Origin: Sphingomonas lycopersici
GTDB lineage: Bacteria > Pseudomonadota > Alphaproteobacteria > Sphingomonadales > Sphingomonadaceae
Assembly (NCBI RefSeq): GCF_026130605.1
Contig: NZ_JANFAU010000011.1
Coordinates: forward strand, 1 to 64,000
Length of the DNA stretch: 64,000 nt
Direction of reading: 5' to 3'
Numbering within the stretch: position 1 is the first letter of the stretch; every line of letters starts with the position of its first letter. The translations under genes were made by a program, and so were the position numbers. Under the pieces are notes generated by a model, which worked only from the letters and a program-made list of their open reading frames with translations, made no database searches and had not been told where the DNA came from. This document shows, one piece after another, positions 42,229 to 50,683 of this stretch.

Positions 42229-43287
42229 TTACGGCGCGATATCCACGCGGTTCCGCCCGGCATGTTTGGCGGCGTAGAGCGCGGCGTCGGCGCGGGCCAG
42301 CGCCTCCTCCTGCTGCTCCGCCCCGGTGGCGCAGGTAAGCCCGGCGGAAATGGTGATCGCGCCGATGAAGGCGTCGGTCGCGCGCAACCGCAGCCGCCGC
42401 GCGGCGATCGCGGCGCGCGCGCGCTCGACGATCGCGCACGCTTCCTCGAGCGCGATGCCGACGAACAGGATCGCGAATTCCTCGCCCCCGACGCGCGCGA
42501 CGAGATGCCCCTCGCATTCCGCGACGAGCGTCTGGCTGATCGCCTTGAGCACGCGATCGCCCACCGCATGGCCGAACCGATCGTTGATGCGCTTGAAATA
42601 ATCGATGTCGCACACCGCCACGACCACCGCGGTGCCGGGGACGAGCGCGGCATAGGCCTCGTCGAACGCGCGGCGGTTGGCAAGCTCGGTCAGCGGATCG
42701 TGCCGCGCGCTGTCGCGCGCCTCATCGAGCGCGCTGCGCAATGCCTCGGTCTCGCGCGTCGCCGCCTCGAGCCGCGCCTCGGCCTGACGCACGCGATCGA
42801 GCATCGCGCCGGTCAGCCGCGCGATCTCGTCCATCCCCTCGACCGCGCCCTGCCGGCGCATCGCCGCGGCGCTGGCGGCGATGTCACGCCCGAAGCCGCG
42901 CGTCTCGACATGGATCGCGCGCACCGTGTCGGCGAAATCGTCGACATGCTCCTTCGCCCGGTCGATCAGCGCGGCGGGATTGGGCTGCTCCTCCTCGGGC
43001 GCCGTATTGCGCGCCGGCGCCGGGGCGACGAGTTCCACCGTCGGCCCGGCCACCGCCTCGCCGCCGAGCGATACGATATCCTTGCGCGACAGCCGCACCC
43101 CGCCGTCGGTCAGCGTCTCGACCGCGCGCGCCAGCGGCCCTTCGGGGTCGCTCATGACGTGATAGGCGAAGGTATAATGCGCCGGTTCGGGGCTAAGCCG
43201 CTGTTCGGCAAGGAATCGGCCGATACGCTCGAACAGCCCGGGCGACGCCTCGCTCTCCAGGATTCGCTGCGTACCAATGACGCCCAC
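42229..43287 (-). CDS. GGDEF diguanylate cyclase
   Basis: The 352-aa cytoplasmic protein makes c-di-GMP. The N-terminal ~90 residues (ESEASPGLFERIGRFLAEQRL) resemble the sensor-like start of other sphingomonad GGDEF proteins, a helical linker spans ~90-190, and the GGDEF domain begins at RHDPLTELANRRAFDEA. The active-site motif is GGEEF with IDYFKRINDRFGHAVGD upstream. No RxxD inhibitory site was seen directly before it. The gene is monocistronic, and the sigma-54 micro-gene pair lies downstream on the same strand. Confidence 0.93.
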   Translation of the reverse strand: MGVIGTQRILESEASPGLFERIGRFLAEQRLSPEPAHYTFAYHVMSDPEGPLARAVETLTDGGVRLSRKDIVSLGGEAVAGPTVELVAPAPARNTAPEEEQPNPAALIDRAKEHVDDFADTVRAIHVETRGFGRDIAASAAAMRRQGAVEGMDEIARLTGAMLDRVRQAEARLEAATRETEALRSALDEARDSARHDPLTELANRRAFDEAYAALVPGTAVVVAVCDIDYFKRINDRFGHAVGDRVLKAISQTLVAECEGHLVARVGGEEFAILFVGIALEEACAIVERARAAIAARRLRLRATDAFIGAITISAGLTCATGAEQQEEALARADAALYAAKHAGRNRVDIAP

Positions 43288-43388
43288 CGTTCCATTCCCC
43301 CTGCTTCCACGATGCCTGACGCATGTGGATCGATCAGCTCCTGCGACCGGCGCTTATCGCCAAAGCGCTAAGAAGTGGTGACCACCGA

Positions 43389-43919
43389 TCAGCCCGCCTT
43401 TAGCTTGCGCACCGCCTCCAGCGTCGACGAAATATGTTCCTTAGGATTCATATCACTATGGACAAAGACGACCCGCCCCTTGCGGTCGATCACGTAACTT
43501 GTCCGGTTTGTTATGTTCCGACCGTTCATCATGCGCGGCAAGGCAACGTCATAATCCTTTACCACGCGCGGGCCGGCGCTCCCCACCGCGAACTTCCCGG
43601 CGCATTCGCTCGACGAGAATTTCTGCAGGTCTTCCACCGAATCCGCCGACATGCCGATGACCGTCGCACCCGCCGCGCGGAACGACTCCAGGCTCTCGGC
43701 AAAGGCGCGCGCCTCGGCATTGCAGCCCGGCGTGAACGCCGCCGGGAAGAAATACAGCACCACCGGGCCGTGGCGCAGCTGCTCGGCGAGGCTGATCTTC
43801 ACCACCTTGCCCGCCATCGCGCCACGCGTCGTGAAATCGGGCGCCTTGGCCCCCGGCGCCAAAGCGGCGCTGACCGGGGCGGCGATCGCCAGCGCGGCGA
43901 ACAACGGCAACAGGCGCAT
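43389..43919 (-). CDS. Secreted peroxiredoxin (AhpC/TSA family)
   Basis: The 176-aa precursor has a signal peptide (MRLLPLFAALAIAAPVSAA) and a thioredoxin-fold domain with PAAFTPGCNAEARAFAESL holding the peroxidatic Cys, and a second Cys in SSSECAGKF. It probably reduces peroxides in the periplasm. AGGAGAT lies 8 bases before ATG 43919; an upstream start at 43985 adds an unlikely basic stretch. It is divergent from hisN with a 64-base gap. Confidence 0.88.
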   Translation of the reverse strand: MRLLPLFAALAIAAPVSAALAPGAKAPDFTTRGAMAGKVVKISLAEQLRHGPVVLYFFPAAFTPGCNAEARAFAESLESFRAAGATVIGMSADSVEDLQKFSSSECAGKFAVGSAGPRVVKDYDVALPRMMNGRNITNRTSYVIDRKGRVVFVHSDMNPKEHISSTLEAVRKLKAG

Positions 43920-43983
43920 CTGATATCTCCTGAATTTCTGCCCTATTCTAGCGCGAACGCGCGCGGTGCGATAGGCACGTAGC

Positions 43984-44790
43984 ATGCCGATCCGTCAGAC
44001 CGATATCGATCTTGCGCTGCGCCTCGCCGATGCGGCGGGCGAGGCGATCCGCCCCTATTTCCGCACCGAGCACGGGGTGGAGATCAAGGAGGATCATTCG
44101 CCGGTCACCCTCGCCGATCGCGCGGCGGAGACGGCGATGCGCCGCATCCTCGACGCCGAGCGCTCGGGCGACGGGATCGTCGGCGAGGAATATGGCGTGA
44201 AGGACGGCGTCACCGGCCGCCAATGGGTGCTCGATCCGATCGACGGCACCCGCAGCTTCACCGCCGGCCGCGCGATTTTCGGGACGCTGATCGCTTTGGT
44301 CGAGGACGGCTGGCCGGTCCTCGGCATCATCGATCAGCCGATCCAGCGCGAACGCTGGCTCGGCGCGGCGGGGCAGCCGACGACACTCAACGGCCGCGCG
44401 GTGCGTACCCGCGCCTGCGCCACGCTGGAAGGCGCGCTGCTCGCCACCACCAGCCCGCATGCGTTCAGCGGGGAGGAGGCGGATGCGTTCCTGGCGTTGG
44501 TCGCAGCGGTCTCCGGCGGCCATGCCCGGCAGGGGCCGGTCTATGGCGGCGATTGCTATAATTACGGCCTGGTCGCCGCGGGGCATCTCGATCTGGTGTG
44601 CGAAGCGGGGCTGGCGCTTTACGACTTCGCCGCGCTCGCACCGATCGTGGAGGGCGCGGGCGGGCGGATGTGCGACTGGCACGGCGATCCGCTGACCGCC
44701 GCCAGCGCCGGACAGGTACTCGCGATCGGCGATCCGGCGCGGACCGATGAAGTGCTGGAAGCGCTGCACGGGCACGCCCACGATCATTAG
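43984..44790 (+). CDS. hisN: Histidinol-phosphatase, inositol monophosphatase family
   Basis: The 268-aa product has the Mg-binding motifs GEEYG, WVLDPIDGTRSF and the C-terminal LYDFAALAPIVEGAGGRM. GGDCYNYGLVAAGHLDLV and the short LYDFAAL helix fit the HisN-type phosphatase used for histidine synthesis in actinobacteria and many alphaproteobacteria, though a general inositol phosphatase role cannot be excluded. Confidence 0.83.
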   Translation: MPIRQTDIDLALRLADAAGEAIRPYFRTEHGVEIKEDHSPVTLADRAAETAMRRILDAERSGDGIVGEEYGVKDGVTGRQWVLDPIDGTRSFTAGRAIFGTLIALVEDGWPVLGIIDQPIQRERWLGAAGQPTTLNGRAVRTRACATLEGALLATTSPHAFSGEEADAFLALVAAVSGGHARQGPVYGGDCYNYGLVAAGHLDLVCEAGLALYDFAALAPIVEGAGGRMCDWHGDPLTAASAGQVLAIGDPARTDEVLEALHGHAHDH

Positions 44791-44829
44791 TCGCGGCCGC
44801 GACAGTCCGTTTACTAACCTAGATTAAAT

Positions 44830-44842
44830 TTACGTCACGTAA
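44830..44842. promoter_or_regulatory. Palindrome TTACGTCACGTAA upstream of lacI-type gene
   Basis: A perfect 13-bp palindrome, 45 bases before the GTG start, within an AT-rich stretch. It is a candidate self-operator of the LacI-family regulator. Confidence 0.45.
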
Positions 44843-44886
44843 CAATCCTGCTGGACTTGGCCCGGTCCGGCCATTTAACTGCGTCG

Positions 44887-45915
44887 GTGAAAAACGAAGA
44901 CGCTCGGAGGGCTGCGACACTAGCCGATGTTGCCGAGCGCGCTGGCGTTTCGGCCAAGACGGTGTCGCGCGTCGTCAACGAGCATCCTTCGGTCCGCGAT
45001 ACGACGCGCGAGCGCGTCAAGGCGGTGATCGCGGAGACCGGGTTCCAGCTCAACCTCGCCGCCCGATCGCTCGCTGCCTCGCAATCCTATCTGATCGGCA
45101 CCTTCGTCGCCGATACGGCGAGCCTTTATTATAGCGAGCTGGCGCGCGGCGCGGCGCGTGCCTGCCGCGCGCTCGGCTATCATCTCGTCACCGAGGAATT
45201 TGACCAGCGCAACCCGGTCGCGGCCGATCATTACGAGCGCACCTTGCGCCAGACCCGCTGCGACGGGATGATCCTGCCCCCGCCCCTGTGCGACGATCTG
45301 GCGCTCCTCGACGCGCTGGAGCGCGACGGCGTACGCTACGTGCGGATCTCGCCGATGCTCGACCCCGATCGCTCGGTCGCCGTGTTCGCGCACGATGCGG
45401 ACGGGGTTTCCCAGCTTGCCCGGCATTTGTGGGAAAAAGGGCATCGCCGCTTCGGCGTCATCAACGGCCCGTCCAACTTCGCCTCGAGCGCGACGCGCCG
45501 CGACGCGCTGATCGCCGCGGTTTGCGCGCTCGGCGGGAGCGCGAGCGACGTCACCGCCAGCAAGATGCTGTGGGACGGCACCTTCCCCGCCACCGGCTAT
45601 CGCACCACGGGGCAGTTGCTGAAGGACGCTCCCGACATTTCGGCGATCTTCACCTTCAACGACGAACTCGCGCTCGGCGTGCTCGGCTATGCGCATGAAA
45701 ACGGGCTGCGCGTGCCGAAGGACCTCGCGGTCGCCGGGTTCGATGACAGCGATGCGTCGAGCTTCGCCTGGCCCTCGCTGACGACGGTCAGCCAGCCGGT
45801 CGTCGACATGGCGGTCCGCGCGGTGCAGGCGCTGGTGCGCGATTCGCCGCACGCCCGCCGGCGGATCGAATGCCCGGTCCGCCTCGTCATCCGCGCCAGC
45901 ACCGGCGGGGAATGA
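44887..45915 (+). CDS. LacI-family transcriptional regulator
   Basis: The 342-aa product has an N-terminal HTH ATLADVAERAGVSAKTVSRVVNEHPSV, a hinge LNLAARSLA and a periplasmic-binding-protein-like core with FTFNDELALGVLGYA and VAGFDDSDASSFAWPSLTTV. It probably senses a sugar or related ligand. GTG 44887 gives the natural LacI start. TTG 44857 is an alternative with a longer tail. No sugar-use genes are next to it, so the target operon lies elsewhere or is self-regulated. Confidence 0.9.
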   Translation: MKNEDARRAATLADVAERAGVSAKTVSRVVNEHPSVRDTTRERVKAVIAETGFQLNLAARSLAASQSYLIGTFVADTASLYYSELARGAARACRALGYHLVTEEFDQRNPVAADHYERTLRQTRCDGMILPPPLCDDLALLDALERDGVRYVRISPMLDPDRSVAVFAHDADGVSQLARHLWEKGHRRFGVINGPSNFASSATRRDALIAAVCALGGSASDVTASKMLWDGTFPATGYRTTGQLLKDAPDISAIFTFNDELALGVLGYAHENGLRVPKDLAVAGFDDSDASSFAWPSLTTVSQPVVDMAVRAVQALVRDSPHARRRIECPVRLVIRASTGGE

Positions 45916-45947
45916 GCCAAGACCAAGCATCTCGCGCAAAATCTGAT

Positions 45948-45980
45948 CCGTTCGCCCCGAGCTTGTCGACGGGCGAACGG
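45948..45980. repeat. Dispersed palindrome, copy 6 (minimal)
   Basis: CCGTTCGCCCCGAGCTTGTC plus ACGGGCGAACGG. Only the outer arms remain, 33 bp, as though the centre had been deleted. Confidence 0.75.
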
Positions 45981-46001
45981 GATTGGGCGACCCTGCTTTA
46001 A

Positions 46002-46529
46002 CTAACGCACCGCACCGGAAGGTGGGGGCGCCGCCGGCCGGGCGTCGTCCGGCGAAACGATGATCACGACGCGCCGGTTCTCGGTCCGCCCCGCGGCGGT
46101 GATGTTGCTCATCACCGGATAGCGCGCGCCCAGCCCGCGCACGACCAGCCGGTCGCCGTCGAGTCCCCCGGCGCGCAAGGCATCGGCGACCGCCGTCGCG
46201 CGCTTGAGCGACAGCGCCTCGTTGTAGGTCGCCGATCCGGTGCGATCGGTGTGCCCCTCCACCCGTGCGCCGTGAATGTCCACTTTGGCGAGCGCGGCGG
46301 CGGTATGCGACAAAGCGACGCGCTGATCGTCGAGCAGGTTGGCGCTGTCGCTCGCGAACAGCAATCGATCGGCCAGGCCGAACTCCCAATTGTCGCCCGA
46401 CGGCTTGAAACCATTCTCCTGCAGCGTCGCCTGCTGCGCCGGCGAGAAGCCGCGCGTGGGCGCGGGCTGCACCGTCTGGCAGCCGGCGATCAACGCCAGC
46501 GCCGGAAGGAGCAGATATCGGTGGGTCAT
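46002..46529 (-). CDS. yfiB: YfiB-like OmpA-domain lipoprotein
   Basis: The 175-aa precursor has a lipobox (ALIAGC, Cys17) and an OmpA peptidoglycan-binding domain (LLFASDSANLLDDQR, VEGHTDRTGSATYNEALSLKRA, NRRVVIIV). Taken alone it is only an OmpA-like lipoprotein. Downstream of yfiR-yfiN in the same orientation it matches YfiB, which releases YfiN by sequestering YfiR. AGGAGG supports ATG 46529. It starts 86 bases after the yfiN stop. Confidence 0.82.
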   Translation of the reverse strand: MTHRYLLLPALALIAGCQTVQPAPTRGFSPAQQATLQENGFKPSGDNWEFGLADRLLFASDSANLLDDQRVALSHTAAALAKVDIHGARVEGHTDRTGSATYNEALSLKRATAVADALRAGGLDGDRLVVRGLGARYPVMSNITAAGRTENRRVVIIVSPDDARPAAPPPSGAVR

Positions 46530-46615
46530 CTTCTGCCTCCTGAACTGAGGCTCATATAAGCCGCTGACGGGCTTGGGCAATCTTCTGCGGATCGGCGGGG
46601 CTCGATCCGTTCGGG

Positions 46616-47866
46616 TCAGCTCGGTTTATAGGATTGGCGCACCACGGCGATCGTCGGCGCCGGCGCCGCGCGTTTGTCGGCATACATCGCGCGGTCGGCG
46701 GCGTTGAGCAACGTCGCGATGTCGCGACCGTCCTCGGGGAAATTGGCGGCGCCGAGGCTGATCGAGACCGCGATCCGCTCGCCGCCCGGCAACACCAACG
46801 GCGGCGTCATCGTCGCGCGAATGCGCGCAGCGAGCGCCTGCGTCTCGTCCGGGCCGGCCGGCGGCGCGATCAGCACCGCGAATTCGTCGCCCCCCACGCG
46901 CGCCGCGAGATCGGACTGGCGCAATGCGCCGCGCAACCGGGCGGCGATCTCGATCAGCAGACGATCGCCCGCGGCATGGCCGAACTGATCGTTGATCTCC
47001 TTGAAGCGATTGGCATCGATATAGAGCACGCCCAACCCCGCCTCGGCGGCGGCAGCCAGTTTGAGCTCGCTCGCCAGCCGCTCCTCCAGCACCACGCGAT
47101 TGGCAAGCCCGGTCAGCGGATCGTGCATCGCGCGATGCGCCAGTGTTTCGTTCTCGCGCGCCAGATGCGCCTGCCAGCCTTCGAGCTCCGCCAGCAGCGC
47201 GTTGAAATCGTGCCCGAGCGAATCGATCTCGGCGATCGGCGCGCGCGGCGCGCGCAAGTGCAGCGCGCGCTCGGTCTGGACGCGGTGCGCGATCGCGGCG
47301 ATCGCCCCGATCGGCTCGGCGATGCGGCGGTGGAGCCGGCGGACCATCGGATAGGTGAGCAGCACCGCGAGCATCAGCGCGCCCACCCCGTCGGCAAAGC
47401 CGAGCATGAGATACCCATCGAGCCCGCCGAGCCCGGCATAGACGCGCACGTCGCCGATCGGGCGCCCGGCGTGATCGATCCGCGTGATCGCCGGCTCGGG
47501 CCACAACAGCGCGGCGGTGCGATCCTTGAGCGATCCGATCGTGCTACGCGCCTCGTCTTCCGGGTGGCGCACCTCGACCCGCAGGCCGCCCGCAGTCACC
47601 ACCACCGCGCGCACCCCGTCACCACGCGTCAGCAGCGGGCGGATCGCATCGTCGATCGCGGTCTGATCGTGAAACACCACCGCCGGCTCGACGCTGTACC
47701 CGGCGAGCTGGCCGATCAGCCGCATATTCTGCCGCACATAGCTGTCGACCATCAGCACGCCGCTGAGCAGGCTGCCGGCCAGCGCGAGCAGCAAGGTCAG
47801 CAGCATCGTGCGCTGCTGGACGCGCGCCAGCGCGCGGCCCAATGTCGGAAGCCGCTCGGCGCTCAA
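46616..47866 (-). CDS. yfiN: YfiN-like membrane diguanylate cyclase
   Basis: The 416-aa protein has an N-terminal membrane helix (MLLTLLLALAGSLLSGVLMV), a periplasmic CHASE8-like domain (residues ~45-150), a second helix, a HAMP region (IAEPIGAIAAIAHRV) and a GGDEF domain with ARVGGDEFAVL. This is the YfiN/TpbB architecture, which makes c-di-GMP and promotes biofilm. TTG 47866 overlaps the yfiR TGA (TTGA), coupling the two. It is probably inhibited in the periplasm by YfiR. Confidence 0.88.
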   Translation of the reverse strand: MSAERLPTLGRALARVQQRTMLLTLLLALAGSLLSGVLMVDSYVRQNMRLIGQLAGYSVEPAVVFHDQTAIDDAIRPLLTRGDGVRAVVVTAGGLRVEVRHPEDEARSTIGSLKDRTAALLWPEPAITRIDHAGRPIGDVRVYAGLGGLDGYLMLGFADGVGALMLAVLLTYPMVRRLHRRIAEPIGAIAAIAHRVQTERALHLRAPRAPIAEIDSLGHDFNALLAELEGWQAHLARENETLAHRAMHDPLTGLANRVVLEERLASELKLAAAAEAGLGVLYIDANRFKEINDQFGHAAGDRLLIEIAARLRGALRQSDLAARVGGDEFAVLIAPPAGPDETQALAARIRATMTPPLVLPGGERIAVSISLGAANFPEDGRDIATLLNAADRAMYADKRAAPAPTIAVVRQSYKPS

Positions 47867-48387
47867 TGCGCACCTCGCGTCAGCCGCAGCACGCGCGGAT
47901 CGACCTTCACCGCCCCGCGCGAGATCGCATCGAGATTGAGCAGGAAGCGCACCGCCGCAGGCTCGTCACGCAGACAGAACATCGCCCCGCCGCGGCATTC
48001 CGGATCATCCTCGGCGATCGTCAGAATGGCGCGGCCGTAGCTTGCCCAGATCAGTCGCTGCGCGGCCGGCACGGGCATCCGCCCGAGATAGAGGATCGCG
48101 CAGCGCGCCGTCGCCAGCGCGGCGGGGCGATCGATCCGCGTCGCCGCGACCGGCTGACCGTCAATCGCGACCCCGGCGAAATCGCGCTCGCTGACCTGCG
48201 TCACCCCGGCGAGGCAGAGCCGCACCGGTGCCTGCGGTTGCGGCCAGCGCGTGAAGCTCGCGATTCCCGCGATCGTCGCCGCGATCGCCGGGCGCACGCC
48301 GGTATGCGTGATCGGCGCGGCGATCGGGATTTCCTGGAGCGGGGCGAACAGAAGGGCGAAGGCAAGAAGCAAGCGGCGGGGTTCCAA
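47863..48387 (-). CDS. yfiR: YfiR-family periplasmic inhibitor
   Basis: The 174-aa protein has a signal peptide and a YfiR domain: AATIAGIASFTRWP, LCLAGV, CAILYLGRMP, and RFLLNLDAI. Four Cys at 58, 96, 131 and 138 (ECRGGAMFCLR) match the pairing spacing of P. aeruginosa YfiR, whose two disulfides are 39 and 7 residues apart. Here the gaps are 38 and 7. It heads the operon yfiR-yfiN-yfiB, the same order as in Pseudomonas. Confidence 0.88.
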   Translation of the reverse strand: MEPRRLLLAFALLFAPLQEIPIAAPITHTGVRPAIAATIAGIASFTRWPQPQAPVRLCLAGVTQVSERDFAGVAIDGQPVAATRIDRPAALATARCAILYLGRMPVPAAQRLIWASYGRAILTIAEDDPECRGGAMFCLRDEPAAVRFLLNLDAISRGAVKVDPRVLRLTRGAH

Positions 48388-48458
48388 TATCCGCGGCCAC
48401 TATATGCCGGGCGAGTAAACGAAATACGCAGCCCGATCCAAGCTGTCGAGTGGCGTGC

Positions 48459-49430
48459 TCAACGCGCCGCTGCTGCCGCCCGCGCGGCATAGCGGCGCGC
48501 GAGTATCGAACAGACGATCAGCTGCAGTTGGTGATAGAGCATGATCGGCAGCATGATCATCCCCATCGCCGGATTGCCCGCGAACAGGATCCGCGCGATC
48601 GGCGCGCCGTTGGCGAGACTCTTCTTCGACCCGCAGAACACCGTCGTCACCTCGTCCGCCAGCGGGAAGCCGCAGGCGCGCGACAGCGCGGTCGTCACCC
48701 CCAGCACCACCGCCAGCAATATCGCCGCGATCGCCGCGATCTCGGCGATCACCCACGGCGAATAGCGCCACCACAGCCCCGAGGCGGTGGACTCGCAGAA
48801 AGCGGTATAGACGATCAGCACGATCACCCCGCGATCGAGCCGGTTGATGATCGGCTTGCGCGCCGCGAGCCATGTCGCGATCAGCGGGCGGGAGAGTTGC
48901 CCCGCCGCGAACGGCAGCAGCAAGGTCAGCGCGACATCGCCGATCGCGGGCAGGATCGGGAACGGCTTGCCGCTGACCGCCGCGACCATCGCGATCAAGC
49001 TGGGGGTGATCGCCATGCCGATGATCCCCGAAAGCGAGGCATCGAACACCGCCGCGGGAACGTTGCCGCGCGCCATGCTCGTCATCGCCACCGACGAGGA
49101 GATCGTCGACGACAAGGCGCACAGGAAGAACACCCCGAGCCGCACCTCATAAGCGAGCACCGAGCTGAGCCCGAAGAAGATCGCGAAGCCGATCAGCGGG
49201 AACAGGATATAGGTCGTCGCCTGCACCGCGAGATGGACGCGCCAGTTCGCCGCCCCCGCCTTCAGCGATTGCGGCGACAGGTTCGCGCCGTGGAGGAAGA
49301 AGACCAGCGCGATGCCGATCTCGGTCACCTGCGCCATATGCAGCGCGCCGCCCTCGGCCCCCAGCCGCGGCGCGAGAAACGCCAGCACCACCGCGGCGAG
49401 CATCGCCAGCAGGAATCCGTCGATCTTCAT
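48459..49430 (-). CDS. SBF-like (bile acid:sodium symporter family) transporter
   Basis: The 323-aa protein has about ten hydrophobic segments. ALSSTISSSVAMTSMARGNVPAAVFD and VFCGSKKSLANGAPIARILF are typical of the SBF_like/YfeH group of the BASS superfamily. The substrate is unknown. ATG 49430 is used; GTG 49445, overlapping the kynU TGA, is an equally possible start that would couple it to kynU. It may move a product of the kynurenine pathway, which is inferred from position only. Confidence 0.83.
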   Translation of the reverse strand: MKIDGFLLAMLAAVVLAFLAPRLGAEGGALHMAQVTEIGIALVFFLHGANLSPQSLKAGAANWRVHLAVQATTYILFPLIGFAIFFGLSSVLAYEVRLGVFFLCALSSTISSSVAMTSMARGNVPAAVFDASLSGIIGMAITPSLIAMVAAVSGKPFPILPAIGDVALTLLLPFAAGQLSRPLIATWLAARKPIINRLDRGVIVLIVYTAFCESTASGLWWRYSPWVIAEIAAIAAILLAVVLGVTTALSRACGFPLADEVTTVFCGSKKSLANGAPIARILFAGNPAMGMIMLPIMLYHQLQLIVCSILARRYAARAAAAAR

Positions 49431-49441
49431 GATCGCGCGGA

Positions 49442-50683
49442 TCACGTCACCGCTTCGCGCTCGGCATAGCGCGCGTCGCGCCACGCGCCGCTTTCCATCA
49501 CGTCGACGAGCACGTCGACCGCATCCCAGACGTCGGCAAAGCGGACGTAGAGCGGGGTGAAGCCGAAACGGACGATATCGGGGGCACGGAAGTCGCCGAT
49601 CACTCCGCGATCGATCAGCGCGCGCATGATCGCATAGCCGTGCGGATGCGCGAAGGAGACCTGGCTGCCGCGCTCGTTTGCATCGCGCGGCGAGACGAGC
49701 GTGAAGCCGTGCGCGGCGCAGCGTTGCTCGACCAAGGCGATGAACGTTTCGGTCAGCGCGATCGACTTGGTACGCACCCGCGTCATATCCGCCGCGCGCA
49801 TCAGATCGGCGCCGACCCCGACCAGCGACAGGCTGACGATCGGCTGGGTGCCGGTGAGGAAATGGCGGATATCGGGCGCCGGGGCATAGCCGGGGGTCAG
49901 CGCGAACGGGTCGGCATGCCCCCACCAGCCGGTGATCGGCTGCCGCGCGGTCGCGAGATGCCGTTTGGCGACGAACAGGAAGGCGGGCGAGCCGGGCCCG
50001 CCGTTGAGATACTTATAAGTGCAGCCCACCGCGAGATCGACATTGCAGCCGTTGAGATCGACCGGCAGCGCCCCAGCGCTGTGGCACAGATCCCAGATCG
50101 CCAGCGCCCCGGCGGCATGCGCGCGCGCGGTGAGCGCGGCCATGTCGTTGATATGCCCGGTCTTGTAGTGGACGTGCGTGATGCTGATGGCGAGCGTATC
50201 CTCGTCGATCGCATCGGCGATCGCATCGCGCTCGACCAGCACCACTTCCAGCCCGCGCGCCGCGGCGACTCCTTGCGCGACATAATTGTCGGTCGGGAAA
50301 TTGCTGCCCTCGAGAATGATCTTGCGCCGGCCAGGCCGCATGTCGGCCGCCGCCCACAACAATTTGAACAGATTGACGCTGGTCGTATCGGTGACCACCA
50401 CCTCGCCCGCATCGGCGCCGATCAGCGGCGCGAGCTTGTCGCCCAGTTCGAGCGGCAGTTCGAACCAGCCGGCATTGTTCCAGCTGCGGATCAGATCGGA
50501 GCCCCATTCATGCTCGACGACGCGCGCGGCACGGGCGGGCGCCGCCTTGGCCATCGCACCGAGCGAATTGCCGTCGAGATAGATCACCCCCTCGGGGATC
50601 ACGAACGCATCGCGGAATTCCGCCAGCGGATCGCGCCGATCGAGCGCGACGCACTCTTCCCGGGTGATCGCGTCAGGCCGCAT
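49442..50683 (-). CDS. kynU: Kynureninase
   Basis: The 413-aa PLP enzyme cleaves kynurenine to anthranilate and alanine. Motifs: VIYLDGNSLGAM at the N-terminus, SWNNAGWFELPLELGDKLA, DTTSVNLFKLLWAA, DLCHSAGALPVDL and the PLP Lys in GCTYKYLNGGPG. The C-terminus has FGFTPLYVRFADVWDAVDVL. Tryptophan 2,3-dioxygenase and the formamidase are not nearby, so only part of the pathway is here. The start overlaps the end of the FAH-family gene by 11 bases. Confidence 0.95.
   Translation of the reverse strand: MRPDAITREECVALDRRDPLAEFRDAFVIPEGVIYLDGNSLGAMAKAAPARAARVVEHEWGSDLIRSWNNAGWFELPLELGDKLAPLIGADAGEVVVTDTTSVNLFKLLWAAADMRPGRRKIILEGSNFPTDNYVAQGVAAARGLEVVLVERDAIADAIDEDTLAISITHVHYKTGHINDMAALTARAHAAGALAIWDLCHSAGALPVDLNGCNVDLAVGCTYKYLNGGPGSPAFLFVAKRHLATARQPITGWWGHADPFALTPGYAPAPDIRHFLTGTQPIVSLSLVGVGADLMRAADMTRVRTKSIALTETFIALVEQRCAAHGFTLVSPRDANERGSQVSFAHPHGYAIMRALIDRGVIGDFRAPDIVRFGFTPLYVRFADVWDAVDVLVDVMESGAWRDARYAEREAVT

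Noticed and set aside
42211..43371. 386-codon plus-strand frame opposite the GGDEF gene
   Set aside because: Mirror frame; GGEEF and IDYFKRIND motifs are on the minus strand.
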